A stretch of DNA of 61,344 nucleotides from Aquipuribacter sp. SD81 (GTDB lineage: Bacteria > Actinomycetota > Actinomycetes > Actinomycetales > JBBAYJ01): assembly GCF_037153975.1 (NCBI RefSeq), contig NZ_JBBAYJ010000025.1, forward strand, positions 1-61,344. Direction: 5' to 3'. Below the pieces are notes generated by a model that saw only the letters and a list, made by a program, of their open reading frames with translations, was not told the DNA's origin and ran no database searches. This document shows, in pieces, positions 13,380-21,975 of this stretch. The position numbers and the translations under genes were made by a program. Position 1 is the first letter of the stretch. Each line of letters opens with the position of its first letter.

Positions 13380-14020
13380 GCGCCCCCTCCCGCTCCGGGG
13401 TGCAGGGGCCGGAGGATGTCGACGCCGTCGCTGCCGTCGGTCTCGACGAGACGGACCGACACGCGCTCGTCGGCCGCGGTCGGCAGGTTGCGCCCGACGT
13501 GGTCGGCGCGGATCGGCAGCTCGCGGTGGCCGCGGTCGACGAGCACGACGAGCCGCACGGCGCGCGGGCGGCCGAGGTCGGCGACCGCGTCGAGCGCGGC
13601 GCGGATCGTCCGGCCCGAGAACAGGACGTCGTCGACGAGCACGACCACGCGGTCGGTGACGTCGACGGGGACGTCGGTCGCCGCGAGGCCGCGCGTCGGG
13701 TTCCGGCGCAGGTCGTCGCGGTACATCGTGACGTCGAGCGAGCCGGACGCGGGCCGGACGCCCTCGACGCGCTCGACCGCGGCCGCGAGGCGCTCGGCGA
13801 GCGGGACGCCGCGGGTCGGGACGCCGAGCAGGACGAGGTCCTCGGCGCGGCGGTTGCGCTCGAGCAGCTCGTGGGCGATGCGCTGCACCACCCGGTCGAC
13901 GTCGTCGGCGCTGACGACGGTCCGCTCGTGGTCGGCGAGCGCGGGCGCCTCCGGCGGAGGGCCGCCCGCGGTACGCGCGGGCTCGGGAGGCTGGGGGCTG
14001 GGGTGCTCGGGCACGGTCAC
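13376..14020 (-). CDS. pyrR: PyrR bifunctional pyr regulator / uracil phosphoribosyltransferase
   Basis: RNA-binding repressor of the pyr operon that responds to UMP/UTP, with weak uracil phosphoribosyltransferase activity. 214 aa; the first about 30 residues are a Pro-rich extension. The PRPP loop [19 protein letters not shown] is near residue 130 and the conserved DVTMYRDDL near residue 95. It starts at GTG 14020 behind an almost perfect AAGGAGGT. The PyrR-type hairpin in its leader suggests it blocks its own ribosome-binding site, as described for mycobacteria, and so controls the whole coupled operon. Confidence 0.96.
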   Translation of the reverse strand: MTVPEHPSPQPPEPARTAGGPPPEAPALADHERTVVSADDVDRVVQRIAHELLERNRRAEDLVLLGVPTRGVPLAERLAAAVERVEGVRPASGSLDVTMYRDDLRRNPTRGLAATDVPVDVTDRVVVLVDDVLFSGRTIRAALDAVADLGRPRAVRLVVLVDRGHRELPIRADHVGRNLPTAADERVSVRLVETDGSDGVDILRPLHPGAGGGA

Positions 14021-14023
14021 GTG

Positions 14024-14060
14024 GACCTCCTTCCCCGCCTCACGGGACGGGACTTAAAGG
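14024..14060 (-). promoter_or_regulatory. PyrR-binding RNA hairpin in the pyr leader
   Basis: On the minus strand CCCG (14051-14048) pairs with CGGG (14037-14034) around UCCCGUGAGG, which resembles the conserved PyrR loop core (UCC...GAGG). The 3' arm runs straight into the pyrR Shine-Dalgarno AAGGAGGU, so binding would occlude the ribosome site. This supports translational rather than attenuator control; no terminator hairpin is seen between it and the start. Confidence 0.65.
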
Positions 14061-14076
14061 ACGTCGGTCGGCGGCG

Positions 14077-14082
14077 AGCCTA
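14077..14082 (-). promoter_or_regulatory. Possible -10 element of the pyr operon promoter
   Basis: TAGGCT (14082-14077, minus strand) fits the TANNNT -10 consensus and would start transcription about 50 bases before pyrR, leaving room for the PyrR hairpin. No good -35 is visible, so this is tentative. Confidence 0.35.
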
Positions 14083-14110
14083 CCGCCCGGCGCACCCCGG
14101 CCCGGGGGGC

Positions 14111-14145
14111 GGTCGCGGGGCCGGTCGCGGGGCCGGTCGCGGTGG
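14111..14145. repeat. Short GC-rich tandem repeat upstream of pyrR
   Basis: The 12-base unit ggtcgcggggcc occurs about 2.5 times in the bldD-pyrR intergenic region. No function is evident. Confidence 0.5.
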
Positions 14146-14217
14146 CGGACGGTGCGCGTACCAGCGCGGCGCGTGGCCCGAGCTGCTCCACCGGGCGGAA
14201 CCGCGCTACGCCGAACG

Positions 14218-14268
14218 GTGACGCTCCGTGGCGATCTGCTTGACCGTTCAGGTCACGCTCCGTGATCC
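14218..14268 (+). promoter_or_regulatory. bldD promoter with two BldD-box-like sites
   Basis: GTCACGCTCCGTGAT (14252-14266) contains the perfect inverted repeat TCACG-CTC-CGTGA (14253-14265) and fits the BldD box (nTnACnC(A/T)GnGTnAn) with one mismatch. A second, poorer copy, GTGACGCTCCGTGG, starts at 14218. TTGACC (14240-14245) is a good -35, and GATCCT (14264-14269) a weak -10 overlapping the better box. Transcription would then start at or next to the GTG at 14276, giving a leaderless mRNA. Autorepression by BldD is known in Streptomyces; here it is inferred from the sites. Confidence 0.6.
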
Positions 14269-14275
14269 TCTCGGT

Positions 14276-14767
14276 GTGGCATCCGACTACGCACGCGCCC
14301 TCGGCTCGAGGCTCCGCGCCATCCGCACCCAGCAGGGGCTCTCGCTCCACGGCGTCGAGGAGAAGTCCCAGGGACGCTGGAAGGCCGTCGTCGTCGGCTC
14401 TTACGAGCGCGGCGACCGGGCCGTGACCGTGCAGCGCCTCGCCGAGCTCGCCGACTTCTACGGCGTGCCGGTGCAGGCTCTCCTGCCCGACGGCGCCCCC
14501 GTCGGCTCCGCCGAGCCGCCGCCGCGGCTCGTGCTCGACCTCGAGCGGCTCATGAACGTGCCCGCCGAGAAGGCCGGCCCGCTCGCCCGCTACGCCCAGA
14601 CCATCCAGTCCCAGCGCGGTGACTACAACGGCAAGGTGCTGAGCATCCGCGCCGACGACCTGCGGTCGCTCGCCGTGATCTACGACCTGCCGCCCGCCGC
14701 GCTCGTCGACCAGCTCATCGCCTGGCAGGTGCTCGACCCCGACGCCCGCCGCGCCGTCCTGGACTGA
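14276..14767 (+). CDS. bldD: BldD developmental transcription regulator
   Basis: DNA-binding repressor that dimerises on tetrameric c-di-GMP in Streptomyces and holds back development. 163 aa. The N-terminal Xre-type helix-turn-helix (LRAIRTQQGLSLHGVEEKSQ, about residues 11-30, then VVGSYERGDRAVTVQRL) is nearly identical to the S. coelicolor protein. The C-terminal half (TIQSQRGDYNGKVLSIRADDLR) contains the RxD-x8-RxxD c-di-GMP signature region. The GTG at 14276 gives the family N-terminus; the upstream extension was rejected. The gene is divergent from pyrR and convergent with nusB. Confidence 0.96.
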   Translation: MASDYARALGSRLRAIRTQQGLSLHGVEEKSQGRWKAVVVGSYERGDRAVTVQRLAELADFYGVPVQALLPDGAPVGSAEPPPRLVLDLERLMNVPAEKAGPLARYAQTIQSQRGDYNGKVLSIRADDLRSLAVIYDLPPAALVDQLIAWQVLDPDARRAVLD

Positions 14768-14780
14768 CTCGCGTTCGTCT

Positions 14781-14825
14781 GCGTTCCTGTCGACGCACGC
14801 CGCGTAGGTCGGCGTTCCTGTCGAC
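14781..14825. repeat. 14-bp direct repeat pair after bldD
   Basis: gcgttcctgtcgac occurs at 14781-14794 and again at 14812-14825, the second copy lying across the loop of the bldD/nusB terminator hairpin. Probably a local duplication. Confidence 0.6.
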
Positions 14826-14831
14826 CTACGC
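14802..14831. terminator. Bidirectional hairpin between convergent bldD and nusB
   Basis: GCGTAGGTCG (14802-14811) and CGACCTACGC (14822-14831) form a perfect 10-bp stem with a 10-base loop in the 81-base convergent gap. There is no U tract, as is common in GC-rich actinobacteria. Confidence 0.6.
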
Positions 14832-14848
14832 CGACGAGCGCTGCCGCG

Positions 14849-15259
14849 TCAGACCTCGAGGGTCGCCTTGAGGTCGCGGAGCCGACCGAGCAGGCCGTTG
14901 ACGAAGCGGGGCGACTCGTCGGTCGACAGCTCCTCCGCCAGCCCGACCGCCTCGCTGATGACGACGTCGTCGGGCACGTCGTCGTTGTGCACGAGCTCCC
15001 ACGTCGCGACGCGCAGGATCGTGCGGTCGACCGACGGCATCCGGTCCAGCGTCCAGCCCTGCGCGTACGTCGACAGCGCCTCGTCGATGCCCTCGCGGTG
15101 GGCGACGACACCCTCGACCAGGGTGACGGCGTACTCGCCGATGGGCGGCTGCGCGGCGGCGATGCGCCGGGTCAGCACCTCGAGGGGGTCCAGGCGCCGC
15201 TGCTCCGCCTCGAACAGGACGTCGACGGCGCGCTTGCGGGCCTTGCGGCGCGCGCTCAG
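14849..15259 (-). CDS. nusB: Transcription antitermination factor NusB, CTG start
   Basis: Binds boxA RNA with NusE (S10) to form antitermination complexes on rRNA operons. 136 aa if translated from the CTG at 15259. That start gives the conserved basic opening [19 protein letters not shown], then [22 protein letters not shown] and [19 protein letters not shown]. The first ATG/GTG-type codon (GTG at 15178) would cut about 27 residues including the ARKRA RNA-binding arm. The CTG overlaps the efp stop as CTGA, exactly like the GTGA/ATGA junctions elsewhere in the window. The family is certain; the start is inferred. Confidence 0.94.
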   Translation of the reverse strand: MSARRKARKRAVDVLFEAEQRRLDPLEVLTRRIAAAQPPIGEYAVTLVEGVVAHREGIDEALSTYAQGWTLDRMPSVDRTILRVATWELVHNDDVPDDVVISEAVGLAEELSTDESPRFVNGLLGRLRDLKATLEV

Positions 15260-15816
15260 CTGACGCGTCCGAGGTAGTCGCCGGAACGGGTGTCGACCTT
15301 GACCCGGGTGCCGGTCTCGAGGAACAGCGGCACCTGGATCTCGCGGCCGGTCTCCAGCGTCGCGGGCTTCGTGCCGCCCGTGGAGCGGTCGCCCTGCAGC
15401 CCGGGCTCGGTGTACGTCACCTCGAGCTCGACGCTCGCGGGCAGCTCGACGTACAGCGGGGTGCCCTCGTGGACGGCGACGATGACGTCCTGGTTCTCGA
15501 GCATGAAGTCCGCGGCGCCGGCGACGACGTCGGAGCCGACGTGCATCTGGTCGTAGGTGGAGGAGTCCATGAACACGTAGTCGTCACCGTCGGCGTACAG
15601 GTACTGCATGTCGCGCTTGTCGACGGTGGCGGTGTCGACCTTCACACCGGCGTTGAACGTCTTGTCGACGACCTTGCCCGAGAGCACGTTCTTCAGCTTG
15701 GTGCGCACGAAGGCCGGCCCCTTGCCGGGCTTGACGTGCTGGAACTCGACCACCGACCACAGGTTGCCGTCGAGGTTGAGCACCAGGCCGTTCTTGAGGT
15801 CGTTCGTCGTCGCCAT
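15256..15816 (-). CDS. efp: Translation elongation factor P
   Basis: Relieves ribosome stalling at polyproline stretches. 186 aa with three beta-barrel domains. The loop that reaches the peptidyl-transferase centre is [15 protein letters not shown], with Lys at position 32. No epmA/epmB or EarP gene is nearby; actinobacterial EF-P is usually unmodified with a PGKGPA loop. ATG start at 15816, 11 bases after the EAL gene stop. It precedes nusB as in mycobacteria. Confidence 0.97.
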   Translation of the reverse strand: MATTNDLKNGLVLNLDGNLWSVVEFQHVKPGKGPAFVRTKLKNVLSGKVVDKTFNAGVKVDTATVDKRDMQYLYADGDDYVFMDSSTYDQMHVGSDVVAGAADFMLENQDVIVAVHEGTPLYVELPASVELEVTYTEPGLQGDRSTGGTKPATLETGREIQVPLFLETGTRVKVDTRSGDYLGRVS

Positions 15817-15827
15817 GGTGCACGATC

Positions 15828-16739
15828 CTATCCGGCGGCGGCTGCGTCCCCGTCCGCCGTCGCGGCGCCCGGCGCCCTGCGCAGCAGCGGCCGCCCGAAG
15901 AGCCACCCCTGCCCGCGCCGGCACCCCGCGGCCAGGAGTGCACGCGCCTCCTCGGGCCGCTCGACGCCCTCGGCCGTCACGCCGGCCCCCACCGCGGCGG
16001 CGAGGTCGACCGCCCGGCGCACGACCGCGAGGCGCCGCGCGTCCTCGTCGACGCGGGTGACGAGCCGGCGGTCCACCTTGACCCACGCCGGGCGGAGCCG
16101 GCGCACGTGCTGCAGCGTGGTGGCGCCCGCACCGAGGTCGTCGAGCACGAGACGCACGTCGTGACGGCGCAGCAGCCGCAGCTCGTCGCCGACCGCGTCG
16201 AGGTCGTCGAGCGTCAGCTGCTCGGACAGCTCGAGCATGACCCGCTCCCCCGCCACCTCGTGCTCGCGCAGCACGCGGAGGACGGCGCGGGCGAAGCCGG
16301 GGCTGAGCAGGGCGGCGCGGGACACGTTGACGCTGACGGACAGGGCGCCCGGGTCGTCCGCCAGGTCCCGGCACACCGCGGTCAGCACGTGCAGGTCCAG
16401 GGCCGCCGCGCTCACCGCACCGCCGACGAGCGGAAGGAAGCGGCCGGGCAGCAGGAGCCCGAGCCGCGGGTGCTGCCAGCGGACGAGCGCCTCGCTGCCG
16501 CACACGGCGCCGTCGCCGAGAGCGACGACGGGCTGCTGCGCGACGAGGAGGCGACCGTCACGCAGTGCGGTCGCGAGCTCTCCCGGGCGCGGGCCGGGGG
16601 CGGTCGGGCGCCCGGTGCCCGCCGACCCGGCCGTCGCCCGGTGCACCCCGGGCCGGACGTCACCGGCCGGAGCAGGCGTGAGCCGCGACTGCTCTGCGAG
16701 GGTGACGACCACCCGACCACAGTGGCGCAGTGTCGTCAC
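15828..16739 (-). CDS. EAL-domain cyclic-di-GMP phosphodiesterase
   Basis: Predicted to hydrolyse c-di-GMP to pGpG. 303 aa: a disordered N-terminus (about residues 1-50), then a single EAL domain without GGDEF, PAS or membrane parts. Catalytic residues look intact: SEALVRW (the EAL Glu, with EALVR), SVNVSRAAL (Asn), MLELSEQL (Glu), LVLDDLGAG (both Asp of DDFGxG), WVKVDR (Lys), TAEGVE (Glu) and GQGWLFGRP. The start is uncertain: GTG at 16739 has no Shine-Dalgarno, and GTG at 16712 is an alternative. It occupies the place of pepQ between aroQ and efp in M. tuberculosis. Confidence 0.88.
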   Translation of the reverse strand: MTTLRHCGRVVVTLAEQSRLTPAPAGDVRPGVHRATAGSAGTGRPTAPGPRPGELATALRDGRLLVAQQPVVALGDGAVCGSEALVRWQHPRLGLLLPGRFLPLVGGAVSAAALDLHVLTAVCRDLADDPGALSVSVNVSRAALLSPGFARAVLRVLREHEVAGERVMLELSEQLTLDDLDAVGDELRLLRRHDVRLVLDDLGAGATTLQHVRRLRPAWVKVDRRLVTRVDEDARRLAVVRRAVDLAAAVGAGVTAEGVERPEEARALLAAGCRRGQGWLFGRPLLRRAPGAATADGDAAAAG

Positions 16740-16824
16740 GGAGGGAACACGGTCGGCTACGTCGGGTACGAAGGTCCGACGCGACGCTCGTCCGTTCGGA
16801 GGACGGTCGGGCGACCCGGGCGGG

Positions 16825-17280
16825 TCAGCCGGCGCGCCGCGCCACGGCCTGCAGCGCGAGGGTGTAGCTGTCGAGGCCGAAACCGGCGACCACGCCGCTG
16901 GCCACGGGGCTCACGACGCTGTGCCGGCGGAAGGCCTCGCGCCCGTGCGGGTTGCTGATGTGGACCTCGACGAGGAGCAGGCCCGCTCCGGTGACGAGGG
17001 CGGCGGCGTCGCGCAGGGCGTAGGAGTAGTGCGTGAAGGCGGCGGGGTTGACCACCACGTGCCGGCCGGTGTCGACCGCCTCGTGCAGCCAGTGCACGAG
17101 GTCGGCCTCGTCGTCGCTCTGCCGCACGTCGACGTCGAGACCGAGCTGCTCGGCGGTGGCGTGGACGAGCCGCACGAGACCGTCGTGGTCGGTGCTGCCG
17201 TAGACGTCGGGCTCCCGGCTGCCGAGCCGGCCGAGGTTCGGCCCGCTCAGCACGAGGACGCGGGTCGGTCCGGGGCTCAC
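16825..17280 (-). CDS. aroQ: 3-Dehydroquinate dehydratase, type II
   Basis: Third step of the shikimate pathway: dehydrates 3-dehydroquinate. 151 aa, a dodecameric type II enzyme. Active-site parts: [19 protein letters not shown] with the catalytic Arg and Tyr; [17 protein letters not shown] with Asn and His (usual form NPGAYTH); [22 protein letters not shown]. The GTG at 17280 overlaps the aroB stop as GTGA. It ends the aroC-aroK-aroB-aroQ unit. Confidence 0.96.
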   Translation of the reverse strand: MSPGPTRVLVLSGPNLGRLGSREPDVYGSTDHDGLVRLVHATAEQLGLDVDVRQSDDEADLVHWLHEAVDTGRHVVVNPAAFTHYSYALRDAAALVTGAGLLLVEVHISNPHGREAFRRHSVVSPVASGVVAGFGLDSYTLALQAVARRAG

Positions 17281-18368
17281 GAGTCGCTCACCTCGACGTA
17301 GGCGGCCTGCAGGAGCGCCGGGTCCGGGCCCTCGAGCCGGGTCGGGCGGCCCGAGGCGTCGAGCACGACGAAGCGCAGCAGGTCGCCCCGGTTCTTCTTG
17401 TCCCGGCGCATCGCGTCGTACAGCGCCGACCACCGGTCGCCCCGGTACACGATGGGCAGGCCGAGCCCGGTGAGCACCCGGCGGTGACGGTCGACCACCC
17501 GCTCGGGCAGGTGCCCGGCGAGGCGGCCCAGCTCGGCGGCGTAGACCATGCCCACGCTCACGGCCGCGCCGTGGCGCCACGTGTACCGCTCGACCAGCTC
17601 GACGGCGTGGCCGAAGGTGTGGCCGTAGTTGAGCACCTCGCGCAGCCCGGACTCGGTGAGGTCCTCCGAGACGACGGCGGCCTTGACGGCGACGGCCCGC
17701 TCGACGAGCTCGGCGAGGACGTCGCTGTCCCAGCGGGCGGCCTCCTCCGGCTGCTGCTCGCACAGGGTGAGGATGTCGGCGTCGGCGATGAAGCCGCACT
17801 TGACGACCTCGGCGAGGCCCGCCCGCAGGTCGAAGTCGGGCAGCGTCTGCAGCGTGGCGAGGTCGGCGAGGACGCCCGCCGGCGGGTGGAAGGACCCGAC
17901 GAGGTTCTTGCCCTCGGAGGTGTTGATGCCCGTCTTGCCGCCGACGGCGGCGTCGACCATGCCGAGCAGGGTCGTGGGCACGTGCACGACCCGCACCCCG
18001 CGCAGCCACGTGGCGGCGACGAAGCCGGCGAGGTCCGTGACCGCTCCCCCGCCGACCCCGACGACGGCGTCGCTGCGCGTGAAGGCGGCCTGCCCGAGCA
18101 CCTGCCAGCAGAAGGCGGCGACCTGCGCGGTCTTCGCCTCCTCCCCGTCCGGCACCTCGGCGGTGACGGCCTCGAAGCCCGCGGCGGCGAGGTCCTCGCG
18201 CACCGCGTCCCCCGTCGCGCGCAGCGCGCGCGGGTGCACGACGAGGACCTTGCGCACCTTCTCCCCGAGCATCGCGGGCAGCCGGTCGGCGAGGCCGTGG
18301 CCGATCACGACGTCGTAGGGCTGCTCGCCCTCGACGCGGATGACGGTCGGCGGACGCTGCTCGCTCAC
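17277..18368 (-). CDS. aroB: 3-Dehydroquinate synthase
   Basis: Second step of the shikimate pathway: converts DAHP to 3-dehydroquinate using NAD and a divalent metal. 363 aa. NAD/substrate sites include [49 protein letters not shown] and [10 protein letters not shown]. Metal ligands lie in GLAEVVKCG (Glu) and [11 protein letters not shown] (His). GTGA overlap with aroK at the start. Confidence 0.97.
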   Translation of the reverse strand: MSEQRPPTVIRVEGEQPYDVVIGHGLADRLPAMLGEKVRKVLVVHPRALRATGDAVREDLAAAGFEAVTAEVPDGEEAKTAQVAAFCWQVLGQAAFTRSDAVVGVGGGAVTDLAGFVAATWLRGVRVVHVPTTLLGMVDAAVGGKTGINTSEGKNLVGSFHPPAGVLADLATLQTLPDFDLRAGLAEVVKCGFIADADILTLCEQQPEEAARWDSDVLAELVERAVAVKAAVVSEDLTESGLREVLNYGHTFGHAVELVERYTWRHGAAVSVGMVYAAELGRLAGHLPERVVDRHRRVLTGLGLPIVYRGDRWSALYDAMRRDKKNRGDLLRFVVLDASGRPTRLEGPDPALLQAAYVEVSDS

Positions 18369-18952
18369 GTGCCCTGCTCCCCCGGCGTGGTCGCGGGCGC
18401 GGGCCCCCACCCGGCGCGCTCCCGCAGGTCGTCGTAGTGCGCGACGACGGCGGCGGCGACGGCCTCGGCGTCGAGCTCGGTCGTGGTGACGACGAGGTCG
18501 GCGACCTCGGTGTAGACGGGCCGGCGGGCGTCCATGAGCCGGGTCCACGTGGCGCGCGGGGAGTCGAGCAGCAGGGGGCGGGGGGCGTCCATGCCGATCC
18601 GGCGTGCGGCGGCGGCGAGGCCCACGTCGAGGAAGACGACCCGCTGCCCGGCCAGCCGCGCGCGGCTGGTCGGGTCGACGGGTGCGCCGCCCCCCAGGGC
18701 GAGGACACCGCGGTGCGACGCGACGGCGTCGGCGACGGCCTCGCGCTCGAGGTCGCGGAAGACGGGCTCACCCGAGTCGACGAAGATCTCCGCGACGGTC
18801 CGGCCGGCGCGCGCCTCGACGTCGGCGTCGGTGTCGCGCACGTCCGCGCCGAGCAGGCGGCCGAGCGCCGCGGCGACGGTCGTCTTGCCGGCCCCGGGCG
18901 GGCCGACGAGCACGACGAGGGGGCCGTCGACCCCCGGCTGCACGCCGCTCAC
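18365..18952 (-). CDS. aroK: Shikimate kinase
   Basis: Phosphorylates shikimate with ATP. 195 aa. P-loop [15 protein letters not shown] near residue 16; shikimate-binding Asp in [30 protein letters not shown] is the second substrate motif; the lid Arg is in [15 protein letters not shown] overlaps on both sides couple it to aroC and aroB. Confidence 0.96.
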   Translation of the reverse strand: MSGVQPGVDGPLVVLVGPPGAGKTTVAAALGRLLGADVRDTDADVEARAGRTVAEIFVDSGEPVFRDLEREAVADAVASHRGVLALGGGAPVDPTSRARLAGQRVVFLDVGLAAAARRIGMDAPRPLLLDSPRATWTRLMDARRPVYTEVADLVVTTTELDAEAVAAAVVAHYDDLRERAGWGPAPATTPGEQGT

Positions 18953-20148
18953 CGCAGCCCCGCCTCCGCGAGGCCGTCGAGGTAGGACCGCACGTTGCGC
19001 GCCGTCTCGGGGACGGAGTCGCCGCCGAACTTCTCGAGCAGGGCGTCGGCGAGCACGAGCGCGACGACCGCCTCGGCGACGACGCCGGAGGCGGGGACGG
19101 CGCACACGTCGGAGCGCTGGTTGATGGCGACGGCCTTCTCCCCCGTGGCGACGTCGACGGTGTCGAGCGCGCGCGGGACCGTGCTGATGGGCTTCATCGC
19201 GGCGCGGACGCGCAGCACGTCGCCCGTGCTCATGCCGCCCTCGGTGCCGCCGGCTCGACCGGTGCGCCGCCGCAGCCGGCCGTCCTCGCCGGCCTCGATC
19301 TCGTCGTGCGCGGCCGAGCCGCGACGGCGGGCGGTGGTGAAGCCGTCGCCGACCTCGACGCCCTTCATCGCCTGGACGCTCATGAGGGCGCCCGCGAGCC
19401 GGCCGTCGAGGCGACGGTCGTGGGACACGTGGCTGCCGAGCCCGGGCGGCAGCCCGTAGGCGAGCACCTCGACGACGCCGCCGAGGGTGTCGCCGTCGCG
19501 CCGGCACGCGTCGATCTCGGCGACCATCGCCTCGCTCGTCGCGGCGTCGTGGCAGCGGACGGGGTCGGCGTCGAGGGCGTCGACGTCGTCGGGCGAGGGC
19601 AGCGCCGCACCCTCGGGCACGGCGACGGGGCCGATGGCGACGGTGTGGCTGACGAGCCGGACCCCGGCCGCCTGCTCGAGCAGGGCGGCGGCGACGGCGC
19701 CAAGGGCGACACGCGCCGCGGTCTCGCGGGCGCTCGCGCGCTCCAGCACGGGGCGGGCGTCGTCGAAGCCGTACTTCTGCATGCCGACGAGGTCGGCGTG
19801 GCCGGGCCGCGGCCGGGTGAGCGGCGCGTTCCGCGCGAGCCCGTCGAGCTCCTCGGCCGGCACGGGGTCGGCGCTCATGACGGTCTGCCACTTGGGCCAC
19901 TCGGTGTTCGCGACCTCGACGGCGACGGGGCCGCCCATGGTGAGGCCGTGGCGCACCCCGCCGAGCACGCGCACCTCGTCCTGCTCGAACTTCATGCGGG
20001 CGCCGCGGCCGTAGCCGAGCCGCCGGCGCGCGAGGACGCGGACGAGGTCGTCGCTGCTGACCCGCACACCGGCGGGGACGCCCTCGACGACCCCCACCAG
20101 AGCGGGTCCGTGGCTCTCCCCGGCGGTCGTCCAGCGCATAGGTGGCAT
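18949..20148 (-). CDS. aroC: Chorismate synthase
   Basis: Final step to chorismate, needing reduced FMN. 399 aa. Conserved signatures: [76 protein letters not shown] and a C-terminal RSDVCAVPA. Starts at ATG 20148 (GGGGG about 9 bases upstream) or at ATG 20139, which would give the more usual [11 protein letters not shown]. First gene of the aro unit; the pilus locus ends just upstream behind a terminator. Confidence 0.97.
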   Translation of the reverse strand: MPPMRWTTAGESHGPALVGVVEGVPAGVRVSSDDLVRVLARRRLGYGRGARMKFEQDEVRVLGGVRHGLTMGGPVAVEVANTEWPKWQTVMSADPVPAEELDGLARNAPLTRPRPGHADLVGMQKYGFDDARPVLERASARETAARVALGAVAAALLEQAAGVRLVSHTVAIGPVAVPEGAALPSPDDVDALDADPVRCHDAATSEAMVAEIDACRRDGDTLGGVVEVLAYGLPPGLGSHVSHDRRLDGRLAGALMSVQAMKGVEVGDGFTTARRRGSAAHDEIEAGEDGRLRRRTGRAGGTEGGMSTGDVLRVRAAMKPISTVPRALDTVDVATGEKAVAINQRSDVCAVPASGVVAEAVVALVLADALLEKFGGDSVPETARNVRSYLDGLAEAGLR

Positions 20149-20170
20149 CGTGTCAGACCCCCCGGACGCA

Positions 20171-20209
20171 CGAGCGCGGTGGCCGTCCGACGGACGACCA
20201 CCGCGCTCG
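20171..20209 (-). terminator. Terminator at the end of the pilMNOP unit
   Basis: CGAGCGCGGTGG (20171-20182) and CCACCGCGCTCG (20198-20209) form a perfect 12-bp stem, with a further GTCCG/CGGAC pairing inside the loop. It lies between the last pilus gene and aroC and separates the two transcripts. No U tract. Confidence 0.7.
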
Positions 20210-20254
20210 CGGGGTGGTGGTGCGGGTGCTGTCGAGCAGGTGCGGGGGGCCTGC

Positions 20255-21139
20255 TCAGGGGGCGGTCGGCGCGGTCGTCGGCTCGGGGGCGGGCACGTCC
20301 CGGATGACTGGCACGCGGACGGTGAAGAGGGCGGAGCCGTAGATGAACGACAGCTCCTCGCTGACGGGACCGTAGGAGACGTACCGGAACTGGCCGTCCT
20401 TCCCGAACACGGCTCCCGGCGTCAGGTCGAGGTACTCCTCGTCGTCGAGCCGGAAGTCCGCGAGGTAGGTGAAGCCGACCAGCGTGCCGTTGCCGTCCCT
20501 CTGCTCGACCTCCTCGACCGTCACGGAGACCGTCTTGTGCCCTGGCACAGCCACTTCGACGATCTTCTCGACCTCGATCGTCTGTGTCGGGCCCGGGACC
20601 AGGACCTCCTCGCCGTCGACCGTGACGGTGACGGTGGGGCCGGGGACCTCGACGTACTCCACGACCGGGAGCCCGCCGCCGGGCAGGGGCGCGGCGGTCG
20701 AGCCGCCGGTCGGCAGGGACGACCCGGTGGTCGCGGTCGACGTGGCGGCAGGGGCCACGGCGCCGACGTCGACCACGGCCTCACCCTCGACCGCCGTACC
20801 GCCACTCGTGTCCACCTCGATCAGCGGCGCGAACACGTTTCGGCCCTTGATGACGGCGGTCGGCAGAGGGGTGGCGGGTGCGAGCGAAGGTGTTGCCGAG
20901 GGCTCGACGCTCGTCACGGCGGCCGGCGGGACGGCGGCGACCACGTCGCCCTCACCACCGCTCAGCACGAGCGCGGCGGCGCCGCCCAGGACGCCGAGCG
21001 CGACGACACCGGCGGCGACCGCGATGACGACGGTCTTCCGGCTGGAGGCGGCGGGCTCGTCCACCGCGGGCGCTGGGGCGGGCTCGGGTGCGCCGCCGAA
21101 GGTGCTCGGCTGCCCGAACGCGGGGGGCTGTGCAGACAT
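20255..21139 (-). CDS. PilP-like pilus alignment protein
   Basis: Probable fourth subunit of the PilM-PilN-PilO inner-membrane platform. 294 aa: a cytoplasmic Pro-rich tail (about 1-33), one membrane helix (about 36-60, [22 protein letters not shown]), then an outer part. KGRNVFAPL near residue 98 resembles the R(D/N)PF motif that starts the PilO-binding segment of PilP. A Val/Pro-rich stretch ([16 protein letters not shown]) and a C-terminal soluble domain follow. No secretin can exist in a monoderm, so the C-terminal domain cannot dock PilQ. Identity rests on position after pilO and the short motif, not overall similarity. Confidence 0.6.
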   Translation of the reverse strand: MSAQPPAFGQPSTFGGAPEPAPAPAVDEPAASSRKTVVIAVAAGVVALGVLGGAAALVLSGGEGDVVAAVPPAAVTSVEPSATPSLAPATPLPTAVIKGRNVFAPLIEVDTSGGTAVEGEAVVDVGAVAPAATSTATTGSSLPTGGSTAAPLPGGGLPVVEYVEVPGPTVTVTVDGEEVLVPGPTQTIEVEKIVEVAVPGHKTVSVTVEEVEQRDGNGTLVGFTYLADFRLDDEEYLDLTPGAVFGKDGQFRYVSYGPVSEELSFIYGSALFTVRVPVIRDVPAPEPTTAPTAP

Positions 21140-21164
21140 GAGTGGCTCCCTGTCGTTGTCTCGG

Positions 21165-21974
21165 TCAGCCGTCGCTGGGCGTCGGCAGGTCGGCGATGGC
21201 GGCGTCGAGATCGACTGCCCCCGGGTCCTTGAAGACGAAGACCCGGCCCGTGAGGACGGCCTGGACCGTGCCGGGCTCGACGTCCTCGCCCTCGACCACG
21301 CTGACCGTCAGGCCGTCGACGAGAAACGCGCGAGGCAGGTCGGCCTGGACGTCCTTCACGAAGAGTGTCGTGGCCGCGAAGTCGCCGGTGCTCGTGATCG
21401 TGACGGGGATGGCCGCGAGGACCGGGCCCTCGGGGACCACGGCGACACCCCCGGCTGCGGGCGCCGCCTCGCCCGAGGCGCCGGCCCCGGCGCCGGGAGC
21501 CGCGCTCGGCTCGGTGCTCGGCTCGGTGCTCGGCTCGGTGCTCGGCTCGGTGCTCGGCTCGGCGCCGGGCTCCGCGCCGGACTCAGCGGCCGGTGCGGCA
21601 CCGACGACCGCGGCCGCCGGGTCGACGACGGCCACAGCCGCGCCGCTCACCAGCGAGTCGAGGACGACGCGGGAGTCCGTGGCGCGCTCGTCGACGTCGC
21701 GCACGAGCTGCGCGAGGGCTGGCTCCTCCGGCAGGGCCTGCCGGATCGCGGCCAGCTCCGCCTGTCGGGTCGGGAGGTCGGCGAACTCCTGCTCGAGCTG
21801 CGCGATGCGCACCTCGAGCTGGGCGTTCTGGTCCTGCGCCGCGACGGTCTGCTCGCGCGACTGCGCCGCGGCGGCGCGCTGGGGGTCGATGAGCAGGAAC
21901 CAGCTGCTCGCGGTGAGCGCGACGCAGAGGCCACCCGTGGCCAGGGACCAGCCCGCGGTCCTCGAGATGTTCAT
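21165..21974 (-). CDS. pilO: Type IV pilus assembly protein PilO
   Basis: Partner of PilN in the platform that aligns the pilus motor. 269 aa: membrane helix about residues 8-30 (WSLATGGLCVALTASSWFLLI), then a coiled coil (about 35-80, QNAQLEVRIAQLEQEFADLPTRQAELAAI) and a C-terminal ferredoxin-like domain containing VLAAIPVTITSTGDFAATTLFVKDV. Between them is a linker of Glu-Pro-Ser-Thr repeats made by a 12-bp minisatellite. ATG one base after the pilN stop. Confidence 0.85.
   Translation of the reverse strand: MNISRTAGWSLATGGLCVALTASSWFLLIDPQRAAAAQSREQTVAAQDQNAQLEVRIAQLEQEFADLPTRQAELAAIRQALPEEPALAQLVRDVDERATDSRVVLDSLVSGAAVAVVDPAAAVVGAAPAAESGAEPGAEPSTEPSTEPSTEPSTEPSAAPGAGAGASGEAAPAAGGVAVVPEGPVLAAIPVTITSTGDFAATTLFVKDVQADLPRAFLVDGLTVSVVEGEDVEPGTVQAVLTGRVFVFKDPGAVDLDAAIADLPTPSDG
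21505..21564. repeat. 12-bp minisatellite in pilO (EPST repeats)
   Basis: ctcggctcggtg is repeated four times perfectly (21505-21552) with a fifth imperfect copy. It encodes a Glu-Pro-Ser-Thr linker. Each copy keeps frame, so slippage would only change linker length. Confidence 0.9.
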
Positions 21975-21975
21975 G

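Noticed and set aside
14238-14244. GTCAAGC on the minus strand upstream of pyrR
   Set aside because: No CCGA core occurs 15-16 bases downstream, and the plus-strand reading gives a good TTGACC -35 for bldD, so it is not counted with the pilus promoters.
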